Below the pieces are notes generated by a model. It had not been told where the DNA came from. It saw only the letters and a list, made by a program, of their open reading frames with translations, and searched no databases. A DNA stretch of 64,000 nt. Source: Planctomycetota bacterium. Lineage in GTDB: Bacteria; Planctomycetota; Phycisphaerae; UBA1845. Positions 50,875-60,787 of this stretch are shown piece after piece. Within the stretch, counting starts at the first letter, position 1; every line of letters starts with the position of its first letter. The stretch is taken from contig JACQFE010000002.1 in the NCBI GenBank assembly GCA_016200265.1, positions 49,871 to 113,870 on the forward strand. The letters are read 5' to 3'. Both the position numbers and the translations under genes were made by a program.

Positions 50875-51996
50875 TCATTTCCCTCCACTCGACTGCACGA
50901 ATGGCGCTGGCAAATGAAAAGTCACTTTGGCATACGAGCCGGGCATGAGACGTCCATCGGCGTTGTCGATGTCGGCCTCGGCGCGCATGGTGCGTGTATC
51001 GGCACGGACGGAATCGGAAATTCGGGAGATCATGACGTCCGGCAGTGGTGCTTGGACGGATTGAATTCGAATAGACAGCGGCATCCCCACGCGAACCAGC
51101 GCCGCGTCGGCTTCCGGAATGTCAATCACAAGCCGCAGGCGATCGATTTTCTCGACGGTGAACAGACTCATGGTTGCCCCTTGTGCCGCGGAGCGCACAA
51201 ACGCGCCAAGGTCAATACGTCGCGCGGTAATGACGCCGTCAAAGGGTGCAGTCACGTGCGTGTAGGCAATTAGGGTATTGAGGCGCGCGACATCGGCGTC
51301 GGCGACTTTCACATCTGCCTCGGCGGCGGCAGCTTCGGCCTGAGCCGCGGCAAGATCGCTTTCGGCGGACGCGATTCTTGCGTTCGCAATTGTGACCTGG
51401 GCTTCGGACACGGCGAGTCGGCTCGTGGCTTCGTCAAGTTCCTGGTCAGGTATGGCCTTTTCCGTGTGCAAGTCGATCTTGCGCTGAGACGTGAGTTTGC
51501 TGAGATCGCGTTCGGCACTGGCCCGCCGTGATTCGGCGCGGGCGGAGTCGACGGCACGCTGGGCCTGGACGACTTTGGCCTTCAGCGCATCGACACGCGC
51601 CCGTTTGGCCGAAAGCGTGGCCTCCGCATGATGCAGTTCGTCGTTCAATTCGGGGATATTCAGCTCGGCCAGCACATCCGACTTCTTGACGTGTGTGCCG
51701 ATGTCAACATTGACTTTGACAACGAAGCCGCTTGCTTTCGCGTAGAGATCAACGGACGCATCCGCCTGGAGGGTGCCCGGCAACATCAAAGTGCGCGAAG
51801 GTTCCGCCGTCGGATTCGGCGCACTCGGTTTGGCAGTGTCGCCGGCAATCACCTTGTCCGGAGGCTTGATTTCTTTCGATTTCTCCACCGATTGAGCTTC
51901 TGAGTAGTTGGGCGACATAAGGGCAATTAGACTTGCGGCGGAAAGCACTAACGAGCCCCACTGAACAAATCCACGAATGATTGGGCATCGAGACAT
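50875..51996 (-). CDS. RND efflux periplasmic adaptor (HlyD/MFP family)
   Basis: ATG at 51996 follows CAGGAGCC and gives 373 residues with a signal-like N-terminus. A lipoyl half-motif (ASGFVVKVNVDIGTHVKKSD), a long alpha hairpin (about 115-225, KRARVDALKAKVVQAQRAVD), a second lipoyl half (VTAPFDGVITARRIDLGAFV) and a beta-barrel domain (LRLVIDIPEADAALVRVG) are in standard order. It links the RND permease to the TolC-like channel. It starts two bases after the permease stop codon. Confidence 0.94.
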   Translation of the reverse strand: MSRCPIIRGFVQWGSLVLSAASLIALMSPNYSEAQSVEKSKEIKPPDKVIAGDTAKPSAPNPTAEPSRTLMLPGTLQADASVDLYAKASGFVVKVNVDIGTHVKKSDVLAELNIPELNDELHHAEATLSAKRARVDALKAKVVQAQRAVDSARAESRRASAERDLSKLTSQRKIDLHTEKAIPDQELDEATSRLAVSEAQVTIANARIASAESDLAAAQAEAAAAEADVKVADADVARLNTLIAYTHVTAPFDGVITARRIDLGAFVRSAAQGATMSLFTVEKIDRLRLVIDIPEADAALVRVGMPLSIRIQSVQAPLPDVMISRISDSVRADTRTMRAEADIDNADGRLMPGSYAKVTFHLPAPFVQSSGGK

Positions 51997-51997
51997 T

Positions 51998-54900
51998 CTA
52001 GGCTCCTGTCGTTGAGGGCGAATCATAGTACGCGCTTGTTGGGTCTTTGGGATCGAGCGAGGCGGAGCGCGTAGACTTTCGGGCTTGGGCGATGGTGAAT
52101 ACACAGGGCAGGATGAGAAGGGTGGCCAGTGTTGCCGCGAACAGACCGCCGATCACGGCCCGCCCAAGCGGGGCAATCTGTTCACCGCTCTCTCCGAATC
52201 CCATTGCCGTCGGGGCCATGCCCGCAATCATGGCCATGCTGGTCATGAGGATCGGTCGCAGGCGACTTCTTGCTCCATCCACGACCGCCGATGCGGCGGG
52301 GGCGCCCGCCATTCGGTTGCGTTCGGCGAATGTCGCAAGCAGAATCGCATTGGCTACCGCTACGCCGATGGCCATGATGGTTCCCATAAAGGACTGAACG
52401 TTCAACGTCGTCCGGGTAACAGCGAGTGCGAGGACTGCTCCGGCGATCACCGCCGGCACTGCTGATATAACGACCAACGACAATCGCACGGATTGAAAAT
52501 ATGCGGCGAGCAGCAAGAGGATTACGACCACGGTGAGGCCCAGTCCGGTCGAGAGGCCACCGACCATTTGTTGCATTGCCGGCACTTGGCCACGGACCTT
52601 CACCGTCACTCCCTGAGGCGGGTCGCCTGCTTGCTTGATCGCCTGTTCGACTCTCACGGCAGTGCGACCTAAGTCCTCACCGGCGATGTTGGCCGACAGC
52701 GATACCGTGCGCTGCATGTTGTAGCGATCATACTCACCCGGCACGGTGCCTGCCGATACATCCGCGAGGTTGCGTACGAGCAGTTGGCCCTCACGCGTGT
52801 TCTTGACTGGAATGTTTTTCACCGCTTCGACGGAATCAATTCGTGTTGGCGGGATTTCGATCTGCACCTGATAACCGATGCCGCTCTTGGGATCCGCCCA
52901 GAAAATGGGAACGACGTAACGGCTGGAAGATGTGGCCGCCAATAAGGCACGAGCAACATCGGCTGTCGTCACATCGGTCATTCCGGCGAGCTCGCGGTCG
53001 ACTTGAACGTTGAGTGCTGGGTAGTTCAACGGCTGCGTATATTGCAGGTCACGCAAAGTGGAAATCTCCGCGAGTCGTTCCCGAATTTTTTCCGCGTGGG
53101 CACGGCTCGCGTCCAAGTTCAGGCCGGTGACGGATACTTCAATCGGCGTGGACGACCCGAAGCTCATGACTTCACTCACGATGTCACCGGCCTCGAACGA
53201 GAACTTCACGTCGGGCAAAACCTCCGACAACTTGCGGCGGAGTGTTTCCTTGAGCGGTTCTAGGGTAACACCTGACCCTCGTTTCATCGCCACGCGCAAG
53301 ACACCTTCTTGCGGCCCGCTCATCCATAGATAGATCGTGTTGATGGGATAGCTGGTTGGGATGGCGCCGACATAGCCGACGGTTTTCTCGACGTTCGTCG
53401 GCCCGACTTCCTTCTTGATGGCGTCGAGCACTTGTCCGGCGATCGCCTCGCTTCGCTCGAAGCGGGTGCCGTCGGGAGCACGAAAGCGAATCTGAAATTG
53501 GCCGGTATCCACGCTCGGAAAAACCTCCAATCCGAGGTGCGTGCCAACGAGCCAGACGATCAATCCGGCGCTGATCAAATACGCTGGAACGATTATGAAT
53601 CGACGTCTCACCACTGATTGAACGATTCTTCCATAGGATTCTCTCAATGCGCCCAAAAAAAAAGCTTCTTGCGACCCATGACGGCTCAAGTCGCGGTTTC
53701 GCAGCAACCACACGGTCATTACCGGCACAAACGTGCTGGACAGGATGTACGAGGCCATCATCGAGAATCCCACGGCGAGCGACAGCGGCACGAACATCGC
53801 TCGACCCACGCCGACCATGAAGAAAGATGGAAGAAACACCGCCAGAATGCAAAGCATGGCAAGCAGGCGCGGGACCGTGGTCTCGATGCTGCCGTCCAGG
53901 ACCGCCAAGGCAAGCGACGGGGCAGACGCGAGTCGGGTGTGAATGTTTTCAATGGCCACCGTCGCTTCATCCACCAAAATGCCGATCGCCAATGCCAATC
54001 CGCCGAGCGTCATCAGATTGATCGTCTGACCGCATAGCCACAAGACAAATACGGAGGCCATGAGCGCCAAAGGAATGTTCAATACCACTACGAGCGAAGT
54101 CCGCCAGTCGCGCAAAAAGATCAGGACCATTAGGCCGGTGAGGGCCGCGCCAAGGAGTCCTTCGATTTCCAGTCCGGTGATAGCGCGAGTGACGTATGTG
54201 GATTGGTCGAACTCGAAGCTGACGCGGATGTCTTCCGGCAGAATGGCCTTCATTCGCGGCAGTGCATTCTTGACTTCGTGGACGACTGATAATGTCGAGG
54301 CGTCGGATCGCTTGGTGACGGGGATGTAAACCGTGCGCCGCCCGTCGACCAAAGCATAGCCGCCCGGAATGTCCGACGCATCTTCCACGTGTCCGATGTC
54401 GCGTATATACACACTTGGATTGCCCGTCCGAACGGCGATCTTCTCAATGTCCTTGATGTCCGTTGCGACGGAGTTGATGCGCACCAAGGGCATCTTGTCG
54501 TCGATGTAGGCGTTGCCTGATGGGCTGATCACGTTGCCCGTGTTGAGCGCCTTGATGACTTCGTCCGGGGACATTCGGTAGTTGAGGAGCTTGTCCTGAT
54601 CGACGTAAACCACGATGGTTCGCTGATTGCCGCCGAACGGCGGCGGAGCCGACACGCCCGGCAGCGTGGCAAACATCGGGCGCACCTTGAACAACGCCTG
54701 GTCTTGAATCTCTCGAATTGATTTCGTTTCGCTGGCAAATACCAGGAATCCAACGGGGACGCTTCCGGCATCGAAGCGCATCACGAATGGCGGCACAGTC
54801 CCCGGCGGCATAAAGGATCGTGAACGGTTGACGTGCGCGATTGTTTCGGCCATCGCCTGCGGCATGTTCGTGCCGGGGTGGAAAAAGAGCTTCATCAGGG

Positions 54901-55165
54901 CGATGCCCTGCACGTTCTTGGATTCGACGTGTTCGATGCCGGTGATGTAGAGGAAGTGATACTCGTAATAGTTGGTGAGGAAGCCCTCCATCTGCGCCGG
55001 GTCCATGCCACCGTATGGTTGAGCGACGTAAATGATGGGCACGCCCATATCCGGGAAAATGTCAACGGGCATCTTTCGAAGCGCAAGAAATGCGGCCAAC
55101 GCCGTGGCGGCGATGACGACGATCACCGTAACCGGACGACGCATGGCGATGTGGACAAGATTCAT
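51998..55165 (-). CDS. RND-family efflux permease (AcrB-type)
   Basis: The 1055-residue proton-driven pump has 12 predicted membrane helices and two large periplasmic loops. The N-terminus ([33 protein letters not shown]) and the helix-4 motif [14 protein letters not shown] are typical. The proton-relay stretch reads VDEA where AcrB has VDDA, and heavy-metal type CusA pumps have other residues, so the substrate class cannot be fixed. It forms a tripartite pump with the adaptor and TolC-like genes that follow. Confidence 0.93.
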   Translation of the reverse strand: MNLVHIAMRRPVTVIVVIAATALAAFLALRKMPVDIFPDMGVPIIYVAQPYGGMDPAQMEGFLTNYYEYHFLYITGIEHVESKNVQGIALMKLFFHPGTNMPQAMAETIAHVNRSRSFMPPGTVPPFVMRFDAGSVPVGFLVFASETKSIREIQDQALFKVRPMFATLPGVSAPPPFGGNQRTIVVYVDQDKLLNYRMSPDEVIKALNTGNVISPSGNAYIDDKMPLVRINSVATDIKDIEKIAVRTGNPSVYIRDIGHVEDASDIPGGYALVDGRRTVYIPVTKRSDASTLSVVHEVKNALPRMKAILPEDIRVSFEFDQSTYVTRAITGLEIEGLLGAALTGLMVLIFLRDWRTSLVVVLNIPLALMASVFVLWLCGQTINLMTLGGLALAIGILVDEATVAIENIHTRLASAPSLALAVLDGSIETTVPRLLAMLCILAVFLPSFFMVGVGRAMFVPLSLAVGFSMMASYILSSTFVPVMTVWLLRNRDLSRHGSQEAFFLGALRESYGRIVQSVVRRRFIIVPAYLISAGLIVWLVGTHLGLEVFPSVDTGQFQIRFRAPDGTRFERSEAIAGQVLDAIKKEVGPTNVEKTVGYVGAIPTSYPINTIYLWMSGPQEGVLRVAMKRGSGVTLEPLKETLRRKLSEVLPDVKFSFEAGDIVSEVMSFGSSTPIEVSVTGLNLDASRAHAEKIRERLAEISTLRDLQYTQPLNYPALNVQVDRELAGMTDVTTADVARALLAATSSSRYVVPIFWADPKSGIGYQVQIEIPPTRIDSVEAVKNIPVKNTREGQLLVRNLADVSAGTVPGEYDRYNMQRTVSLSANIAGEDLGRTAVRVEQAIKQAGDPPQGVTVKVRGQVPAMQQMVGGLSTGLGLTVVVILLLLAAYFQSVRLSLVVISAVPAVIAGAVLALAVTRTTLNVQSFMGTIMAIGVAVANAILLATFAERNRMAGAPAASAVVDGARSRLRPILMTSMAMIAGMAPTAMGFGESGEQIAPLGRAVIGGLFAATLATLLILPCVFTIAQARKSTRSASLDPKDPTSAYYDSPSTTGA

Positions 55166-55293
55166 TTACGCATTCCCATAAGGATTCCGCCGAAGTCAAG
55201 GCGGGCGGGCTTCAAAAACACCCTGACTTCGGCGGGCTCGTTTTCCATCTGAGGAGTGGTGAAACCCATTTCTCGCGCCAATTGCACTCACGA

Positions 55294-55950
55294 TCACGGC
55301 TTCTTTGGCTTGGCCTCTTCTTTCTTTTCGTTCTTATCGTCGTGCGCCCCGGCTTCTTTCGACTCAACCACTTTCCCAGTCTTGGTATCGACGTCAATGT
55401 CCATCAGCTTCTCGCCGGCCAGACAATACACGCCCACGATCAGCTTGCCTTTTTCCATCTCACAGTGCGCTAAGACCGCCTTTCCCTTCGAGGAGTCTTC
55501 CGCGACCTTGATCGCCGCAGAAAGTGTTGTCTTAGCCTCGTCGAGCCCGTGAACCATCTGCTTGGCTATTGCAGGCGTCATCTCGTCTTCATCCTCGTCT
55601 TTCTTGGCGCCTTTTTCGTCTTTCTTGGCGACTTCCTTGGACTCCACGACCTTCCCGGTCTTCGCATCAACGTCAATGTCCATGAGCTTTTCGCCGGCGA
55701 GACAATAGACGCCAACCACCATCTTGTCCTTTTCCAATTCGCCGTGGGCCGCCACGGCTTTGCACTTTCCGGTGTCTTCGGCGACCTTGATTCCCGTCGC
55801 GAGGGTGGTCTTCGCATCGTCCATCGCCTTGACCATTTTCTTCGCGTCCACTGGAGTCATGTCATCGTCGTCTTCATCCGCGAACGCGGGTCGCGCGGCC
55901 AACATCCCAACAATGATCAAACCAGCCCCAAAAATTTTTGTGCGAAACAT
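55294..55950 (-). CDS. Secreted protein with two tandem PepSY-like domains
   Basis: ATG at 55950 follows GGAGAAT and gives 218 residues with a signal peptide (about 1-23, ending AFA). Two closely similar repeats of about 80 residues follow, each with an acidic start (DEDDDDMTP, DEDEDEMTP) and the core GVYCLAGEKLMDIDVD followed by TGKVVESKE. This is a PepSY-like pattern; such domains often inhibit proteases or sense the envelope. The repeats match closely enough to indicate a recent duplication. It lies upstream of the RND operon. Confidence 0.8.
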   Translation of the reverse strand: MFRTKIFGAGLIIVGMLAARPAFADEDDDDMTPVDAKKMVKAMDDAKTTLATGIKVAEDTGKCKAVAAHGELEKDKMVVGVYCLAGEKLMDIDVDAKTGKVVESKEVAKKDEKGAKKDEDEDEMTPAIAKQMVHGLDEAKTTLSAAIKVAEDSSKGKAVLAHCEMEKGKLIVGVYCLAGEKLMDIDVDTKTGKVVESKEAGAHDDKNEKKEEAKPKKP

Positions 55951-56041
55951 GTGCGATTCTCCGAAAAAAGGTTGCTGACTTGGCGAAAACATTTCGCCGA
56001 GGTAATTCCCCAATAGCATACAGATCTTATGACTCTCCGAT

Positions 56042-57043
56042 TCATGGTTGAATGCTGTATTCCCGAATTTCCGCTTCATGGTCCGCTCCGTGCGGAACTG
56101 CTAGGTACAGCCGACTCGTCTCTGGAACAAAAAGTGAAGTTCGTGCTCCGGCCACGGTCGCAATTCGATGCGTCAATTGGTAATGATCAGCGTCCTTTTG
56201 CTCGAACACGCTGATGCAGCCCTCGCCGCCCGATACGTACAGGAGTTTGCGGGCGGAGTCGTAAAATAGGTCGTCGCCGTCACCGCAGCATTCCAGTGTC
56301 GCAACGCCTTTCCCTGAGTCGGAGTCAAGAACCAATATCCGCGCCGGCTTGCGACAGACGACAAATAGCCGTTTGTGCTCCTCGTCGAGCGCCATTGGGT
56401 AATTTGCCTTTGCTTCCGTGACAGGCCATGTGGCGATTACCGCACGTTTGTCGCGATCGATCACCGCAATTTGCCCTGCCTTGGGGACGTTGACGAAGAT
56501 GCGGCGTCCCTTTTGCTCAAGCTGGAACGACTCCGGGTGCGCATCCAGCTTGATTTCGGCCAACTTGGTGAATTTATCAGCGTCGATCACTCCGATTGCG
56601 CCTGCTCCGAATCCGACGTAGACTCTTTTTTCGCCCGCATCGAAACGCACGTTGTCGGCGTCGTCCAGGCCCTTTAGCGAGGCAACTAGTTTGAAGGCAT
56701 CGTCGAAGGCGCGCAGCATTCCATCCTCGCCGCTTGCGACGATGACACGATTTGATTGTGGCGACAAGCAAACGCCCTGCGGCTCCTTGATACTATCGAT
56801 GCTCTTGATTCGCGTTCCCGCAGAGAGGTCAATGGCTTCGACGGTGTTGTTCTCCAGAGCTGCGATCCATAGCCGTGTCCCCGTCGCATCCAACGTCAGA
56901 TGATCCATGCGTCCCTTGACGCCGGGGAGCGGAATTGATCGCTCCAATTTGACGCGTTCCTGTGCGAATGCACTCGCACAATTCAGCGTAGCCATTGCCA
57001 AGCTCAAGGACACCCATTTCCCAGAAATTCTTCCAAATTGCAC
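56042..57043 (-). CDS. Secreted YncE-like beta-propeller protein
   Basis: GTG at 57043 has GGGAGAT seven bases upstream and opens a signal peptide (QFGRISGKWVSLSLAMATLN, cleaved near ASAFA), giving 333 residues. Repeated blade motifs such as GTRLWIAALENNTVEAIDLS, KRVYVGFGAGAIGVID and RLYLAVPHGADHEAEIREY indicate a YncE/40-residue YVTN beta-propeller in the periplasm. Its function may be to scaffold or sense. The frame is open upstream to 57271 but that part overlaps the permease gene. It follows that gene by 20 bases. Confidence 0.82.
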   Translation of the reverse strand: MQFGRISGKWVSLSLAMATLNCASAFAQERVKLERSIPLPGVKGRMDHLTLDATGTRLWIAALENNTVEAIDLSAGTRIKSIDSIKEPQGVCLSPQSNRVIVASGEDGMLRAFDDAFKLVASLKGLDDADNVRFDAGEKRVYVGFGAGAIGVIDADKFTKLAEIKLDAHPESFQLEQKGRRIFVNVPKAGQIAVIDRDKRAVIATWPVTEAKANYPMALDEEHKRLFVVCRKPARILVLDSDSGKGVATLECCGDGDDLFYDSARKLLYVSGGEGCISVFEQKDADHYQLTHRIATVAGARTSLFVPETSRLYLAVPHGADHEAEIREYSIQP

Positions 57044-57063
57044 TGACGTATCTCCCACTTGCG

Positions 57064-58284
57064 TTACTCGACTCGCAATGCCTCGATCGGGTTCATGCGA
57101 CTGGCGCGCCACGCGGGGTAGAATCCGAAGACCAAACCAATTCCAACTGAAAACGCGGCTGCTACCGCCACGGACCAAACCGGCACGATCGTAAGCCATT
57201 CCAGCATCCGCGACAGCATCTGCGCAGTCCCAATACCCGCCGCCACTCCGAGTGCACCGCCCAGTAGGCAAAGCATCACAGCTTCGGTCAGGAATTGAGC
57301 GATGATCGCAGCTTCCGGCGCTCCGACCGCAAGTCGCAATCCGATTTCGCGAGTGCGTTCTGTTACCGACATCAGCATGATGTTCATGATCCCCACGCCC
57401 CCGACGAGAAGCGATACGCAGGCAACAATGATGAGCATGATGTTAAACGTTTCGCTCGCTTGTGCCTTGATCGTGGCGCTTTCGGAATAGTCGAACATGC
57501 GGAAGTCATCGGGTTCGCCAGGTGGACGAGGGTGCCGTTCCCGCAAGAGCGCGGTGATCTCGGTCTTCGCAACCGAAAGGGGAATGCCAGGGCGGGCCGC
57601 GGCGAGAAGAGTCTCGGAGCGATCCTTGCCCGCGATCCGCGTCTGAAAGCAATTCCAGGGAAACAAGATGACGTCGTCGTAATCGCGACCATCACTACTT
57701 CGTCCTTTGGGAGAGAGCAATCCAACGATTTCAAACGGCACTTTGTTGGCGCGAATCGTTTCGCCGACGGGGTCAACAGATCCAAACAACTCGCGGGCCG
57801 TCGTTTGCCCAATGCAAACGACTTTGGCCTGATTGGCTTCGTCAATTTCATTCAACTCGCGGCCATTCTCGATGCGATATCGACGGATATCAAAGATGGA
57901 TGGAAACCCGCCGTAGCAGCGTGAAAGATAGTTGCTGTACGCCGAGGAGACCTGGACCCTCATGCCGTTCGTCGGAGTTGCGGCGCGAACCGATGGACAC
58001 TCGCGGAGGATCGCCTCCGCGTCCTGTTGAGTGCGCTGCGGCGGTATTAGTTGGTCGGGATCGCGCACGCCGGCCCGCGGCATGCCCACGTAATTGATGG
58101 ACATCCAATCATCGCCGAGTGAAGCAATCTCTTCTTCCACCTTGGCCCTTGTTCCTTGACCAACGGCCACAACCGTAATCACCGACGCAACACCGATGAC
58201 AATGCCGAGAATCGACAACATCGTCTGGAGCTTGTTTTTCCCCAGGCTTTTCAGGGACTCGGCGATGACAGCCAACAAGGTCAT
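57064..58284 (-). CDS. MacB/FtsX-type ABC transporter permease (orphan)
   Basis: The 406-residue protein has the MacB permease layout: one N-terminal helix with GKNKLQTMLSILGIVIGVAS, a large periplasmic domain (about 45-280) and three C-terminal helices with GGVGIMNIMLMSVTERTREI, EIGLRLAVGA and ASRMNPIEALRVE. It would work with an ABC ATPase to move substrates or signal in the envelope. No ATPase gene is adjacent. The upstream gene is a PepSY/DUF1080-like protein and the downstream gene is the beta-propeller. Confidence 0.92.
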   Translation of the reverse strand: MTLLAVIAESLKSLGKNKLQTMLSILGIVIGVASVITVVAVGQGTRAKVEEEIASLGDDWMSINYVGMPRAGVRDPDQLIPPQRTQQDAEAILRECPSVRAATPTNGMRVQVSSAYSNYLSRCYGGFPSIFDIRRYRIENGRELNEIDEANQAKVVCIGQTTARELFGSVDPVGETIRANKVPFEIVGLLSPKGRSSDGRDYDDVILFPWNCFQTRIAGKDRSETLLAAARPGIPLSVAKTEITALLRERHPRPPGEPDDFRMFDYSESATIKAQASETFNIMLIIVACVSLLVGGVGIMNIMLMSVTERTREIGLRLAVGAPEAAIIAQFLTEAVMLCLLGGALGVAAGIGTAQMLSRMLEWLTIVPVWSVAVAAAFSVGIGLVFGFYPAWRASRMNPIEALRVE

Positions 58285-58362
58285 CCTCGGTCCGTAGCTC
58301 CCGTCGTTCCATCCCTAATGTTTGTTTGTGTGAGTCGCGCCATGACGGGACACGCCTCACCA

Positions 58363-59583
58363 TTATTCATCCCCGTCGTCATCGTCATCGTCCTTGTCTT
58401 TTGGTTTTGCTTTTTCGGCGGGCTTGGCTGAGTCCCGATCGCTCACCACTCCGGTCATCACGGCGATGTTGTCAAAAGACGATGATGCGTCGGCCTTCGT
58501 CCACAATCCGACCATGCCTGCATCCTTGAATTCGCTGTCGGTCACGTCGAGGAGTTTCTTATCATCGATGAAACACATGATGTGGTTGCCGACCATTTTC
58601 GCTCGAACGACATACCATTTTCCGGCTTGGGCCTTGTACTCCGTACCTTGTAGCTGTTGTCGCTTGCCATTGGTCACTTTGTAGACGCGGAAGTTGTTTT
58701 CCAACGGGTTCATGCGACAGATGTAATAGTTGTTCTCATCCTTGCAGCGCCAGATGAGACCGCCACCCTGGTCTTCCTTGCCGGTGTTGGCCCGGATGCG
58801 CGTTCGCACGTTTACGTCCTTATAGGATGTCTTCTCCGCCATAGCGAGGTTGAACGTGCCGCCACCGCTCTGTGATGAAAGCGTAAGTACGTTTGGACCT
58901 GACGGCGCATCCGCGTCCTTCATAACAGACCAGCTTGCCCTGCCACTGGACGCATTCGTGAAGCCGAACTTCCAGCCTGCCGGGGCCTTGCCGGCCTCGT
59001 CACGATCGAAAATCCAGGCCTGGCCTTCCGCCTTCTCAACTTCCGTCTTGATGGCCTTGCCGTCGGAGCCGATCGCGACTTCCTTGAACTCATCACCCGC
59101 GACCACTTCAACGTCGAACTTGAACACTCCCTTCTCAACCTCCGCCTCGGCCTTTACCACGGTCCCTCCCTTCGCTTCCGACATGGCGGCGTCGATCGCT
59201 TGCAGCAATGTGAATTTCGACTCATTCAACGCCTTTTGGGTTTGCTTGTTTTCCTCGGCCTCGGCGGCATCGGGCTTCTCGGCGTCCTTCTTCAGAAATT
59301 TGCCGGTCACGGCATCCACCGTGACTTCGGTCGCGGACGCATCCGCAAGAAAAGTGATCTCGAATACGGGAGTTTCGCCCTTGAGGCTCAACTCGGCCCC
59401 GGCAAGTTTGCCGCCGGCGACTTCCTTCGTGGCCGTTTCAATGGCTTGTTTCATTGAAACCTTCGCCAAAGGCAAAGCGAGTTTGACGATGTCATGCTCC
59501 AACACTTCGAATTCATCCTCGTCCGCCATCACGGGCTGTGTCAGCAATCCCACTGTGAATAAGGTCTGCAAAATGCGCTTCAT
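58363..59583 (-). CDS. Secreted PepSY protein with DUF1080/LamG-like domain
   Basis: The 406-residue protein has a signal peptide (about 1-20, ending VMA), two PepSY-like domains (about 35-100 and 115-185, with VTVDAVTGKFLKKD and FKFDVEVVAGDEF) and a C-terminal beta-sandwich domain (about 190-375, AEKTSYKDVNVRTRIRANTG, GGGLIWRCKDENNYYICRMN) of the DUF1080/LamG kind. It ends in an extremely acidic tail of Asp and Glu that could bind divalent metal. It heads the minus-strand efflux gene run. Confidence 0.8.
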   Translation of the reverse strand: MKRILQTLFTVGLLTQPVMADEDEFEVLEHDIVKLALPLAKVSMKQAIETATKEVAGGKLAGAELSLKGETPVFEITFLADASATEVTVDAVTGKFLKKDAEKPDAAEAEENKQTQKALNESKFTLLQAIDAAMSEAKGGTVVKAEAEVEKGVFKFDVEVVAGDEFKEVAIGSDGKAIKTEVEKAEGQAWIFDRDEAGKAPAGWKFGFTNASSGRASWSVMKDADAPSGPNVLTLSSQSGGGTFNLAMAEKTSYKDVNVRTRIRANTGKEDQGGGLIWRCKDENNYYICRMNPLENNFRVYKVTNGKRQQLQGTEYKAQAGKWYVVRAKMVGNHIMCFIDDKKLLDVTDSEFKDAGMVGLWTKADASSSFDNIAVMTGVVSDRDSAKPAEKAKPKDKDDDDDDGDE

Positions 59584-59845
59584 AATCGGTCTCCTTTCGT
59601 GTCGATATTTCTAGTTCGCCGCCCGACACAACAAGCTATCGCGACTTCGATTGATAGGCTATTGATTGAATTCTGAAAAATGGTTCAGGAAACTTCGGTC
59701 AAAATCAACACTGTTGCGTCTTTCGCTTGACTCGTGTTTTCTTGGTTGTTACGGTTCGCGCATCCGCCCGCTTGGCGCGGTCGCAGATGAGTTCTGCGAG
59801 CATCCCTGGTCACGCACGTGGCGCGAGGCATTTTGGAGAACTCTC

Positions 59846-60775
59846 ATGACCTTAAGAATTCGCGGGCCGGTTTATGTCTTTGGCGTTGTTCTCACATGCT
59901 TGGCGTTTGAAGTTCGCGCTTGGGCAGCGCCGCCGGGATCGGAGAGCCCCGGTGGCAATCGGGTGGCAGCCCAACGTTTGAGCCTTAGCCCGGAATGGGA
60001 GATTGGAGGCAAGAGCCGCAGCGAGAAGAAGGCCGAGCGAGAGAAGGAGACCAAGGGCGAGAGCGGTGAGTTTGACGTTGACGACTTCTTCAACGTTGCG
60101 AGTGCGTACCCGAAAGTGACGGCCGGTAACTGGGAGTTCGAAGCGGGGACCCGCTGGTTTACGGGTGCGGGCGAGGGTGATGATGATTTCTTGCTTGTCG
60201 CCGAGCTTGTGTACGGATTGACGAAAGATACGTATCTCGAACTCGCCTTTGAGCCGATCAACATCGGTGACGGCGGAGACCAGGGCAACGGGGACCTGGA
60301 GCTTGAGATTTTCCATCACTTCGTAGACGAGACCAATACCATCCCGGCGATGGCGCTTTACGGTGAGATGCGAATTCCGTCAGGGGAAGGATCCTCCGGG
60401 GTGGACGGCGAGCTGCGTCTGAGCTTGACGAAAACGATCGCACCGAAACTTCGGATGCACTGGAATGGTTTCATTGAAACGGCCAACGGCGGTCGCACGG
60501 AAGAAGAGAGGGAGAACGGGCGGCACTTCCAGTGGGGGCTGGGCCCCGGATTCGACTATGAGTTCAGCGACAAGTTTTTGGGCATCGTGAACTACCTCAA
60601 TCGCGCCAGCGAGGAATATGGCGAGGGCAATCAAAATATTCTGGAACTCGGCTTGAATTACAAGATGGGGCAACGCACGCTGATCAAGGCGGCGATGGAT
60701 GTCGGTCTAACGGGTGAAGAAGGCGAGCCTAAATTCGGGATCAAGTTGCAATACGATTACGAGTTCGGAGGGTGA
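59846..60775 (+). CDS. Outer-membrane beta-barrel protein
   Basis: ATG at 59846 follows TTGGAGAA and gives 309 residues. The signal peptide (about 1-27) ends AWA and is followed by a charged linker (about 55-75, KSRSEKKAEREKETKGES) and an all-beta domain with alternating hydrophobic strands (FEAGTRWFTG, LVAELVYGLTKDTYLELAFE, LQYDYEFGG at the very end). It resembles outer-membrane proteins of the MetA-pathway/porin-like type. It is convergent with the histidine kinase gene. Substrate is unknown. Confidence 0.7.
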   Translation: MTLRIRGPVYVFGVVLTCLAFEVRAWAAPPGSESPGGNRVAAQRLSLSPEWEIGGKSRSEKKAEREKETKGESGEFDVDDFFNVASAYPKVTAGNWEFEAGTRWFTGAGEGDDDFLLVAELVYGLTKDTYLELAFEPINIGDGGDQGNGDLELEIFHHFVDETNTIPAMALYGEMRIPSGEGSSGVDGELRLSLTKTIAPKLRMHWNGFIETANGGRTEEERENGRHFQWGLGPGFDYEFSDKFLGIVNYLNRASEEYGEGNQNILELGLNYKMGQRTLIKAAMDVGLTGEEGEPKFGIKLQYDYEFGG

Positions 60776-60787
60776 GGTCGGCCGCTC

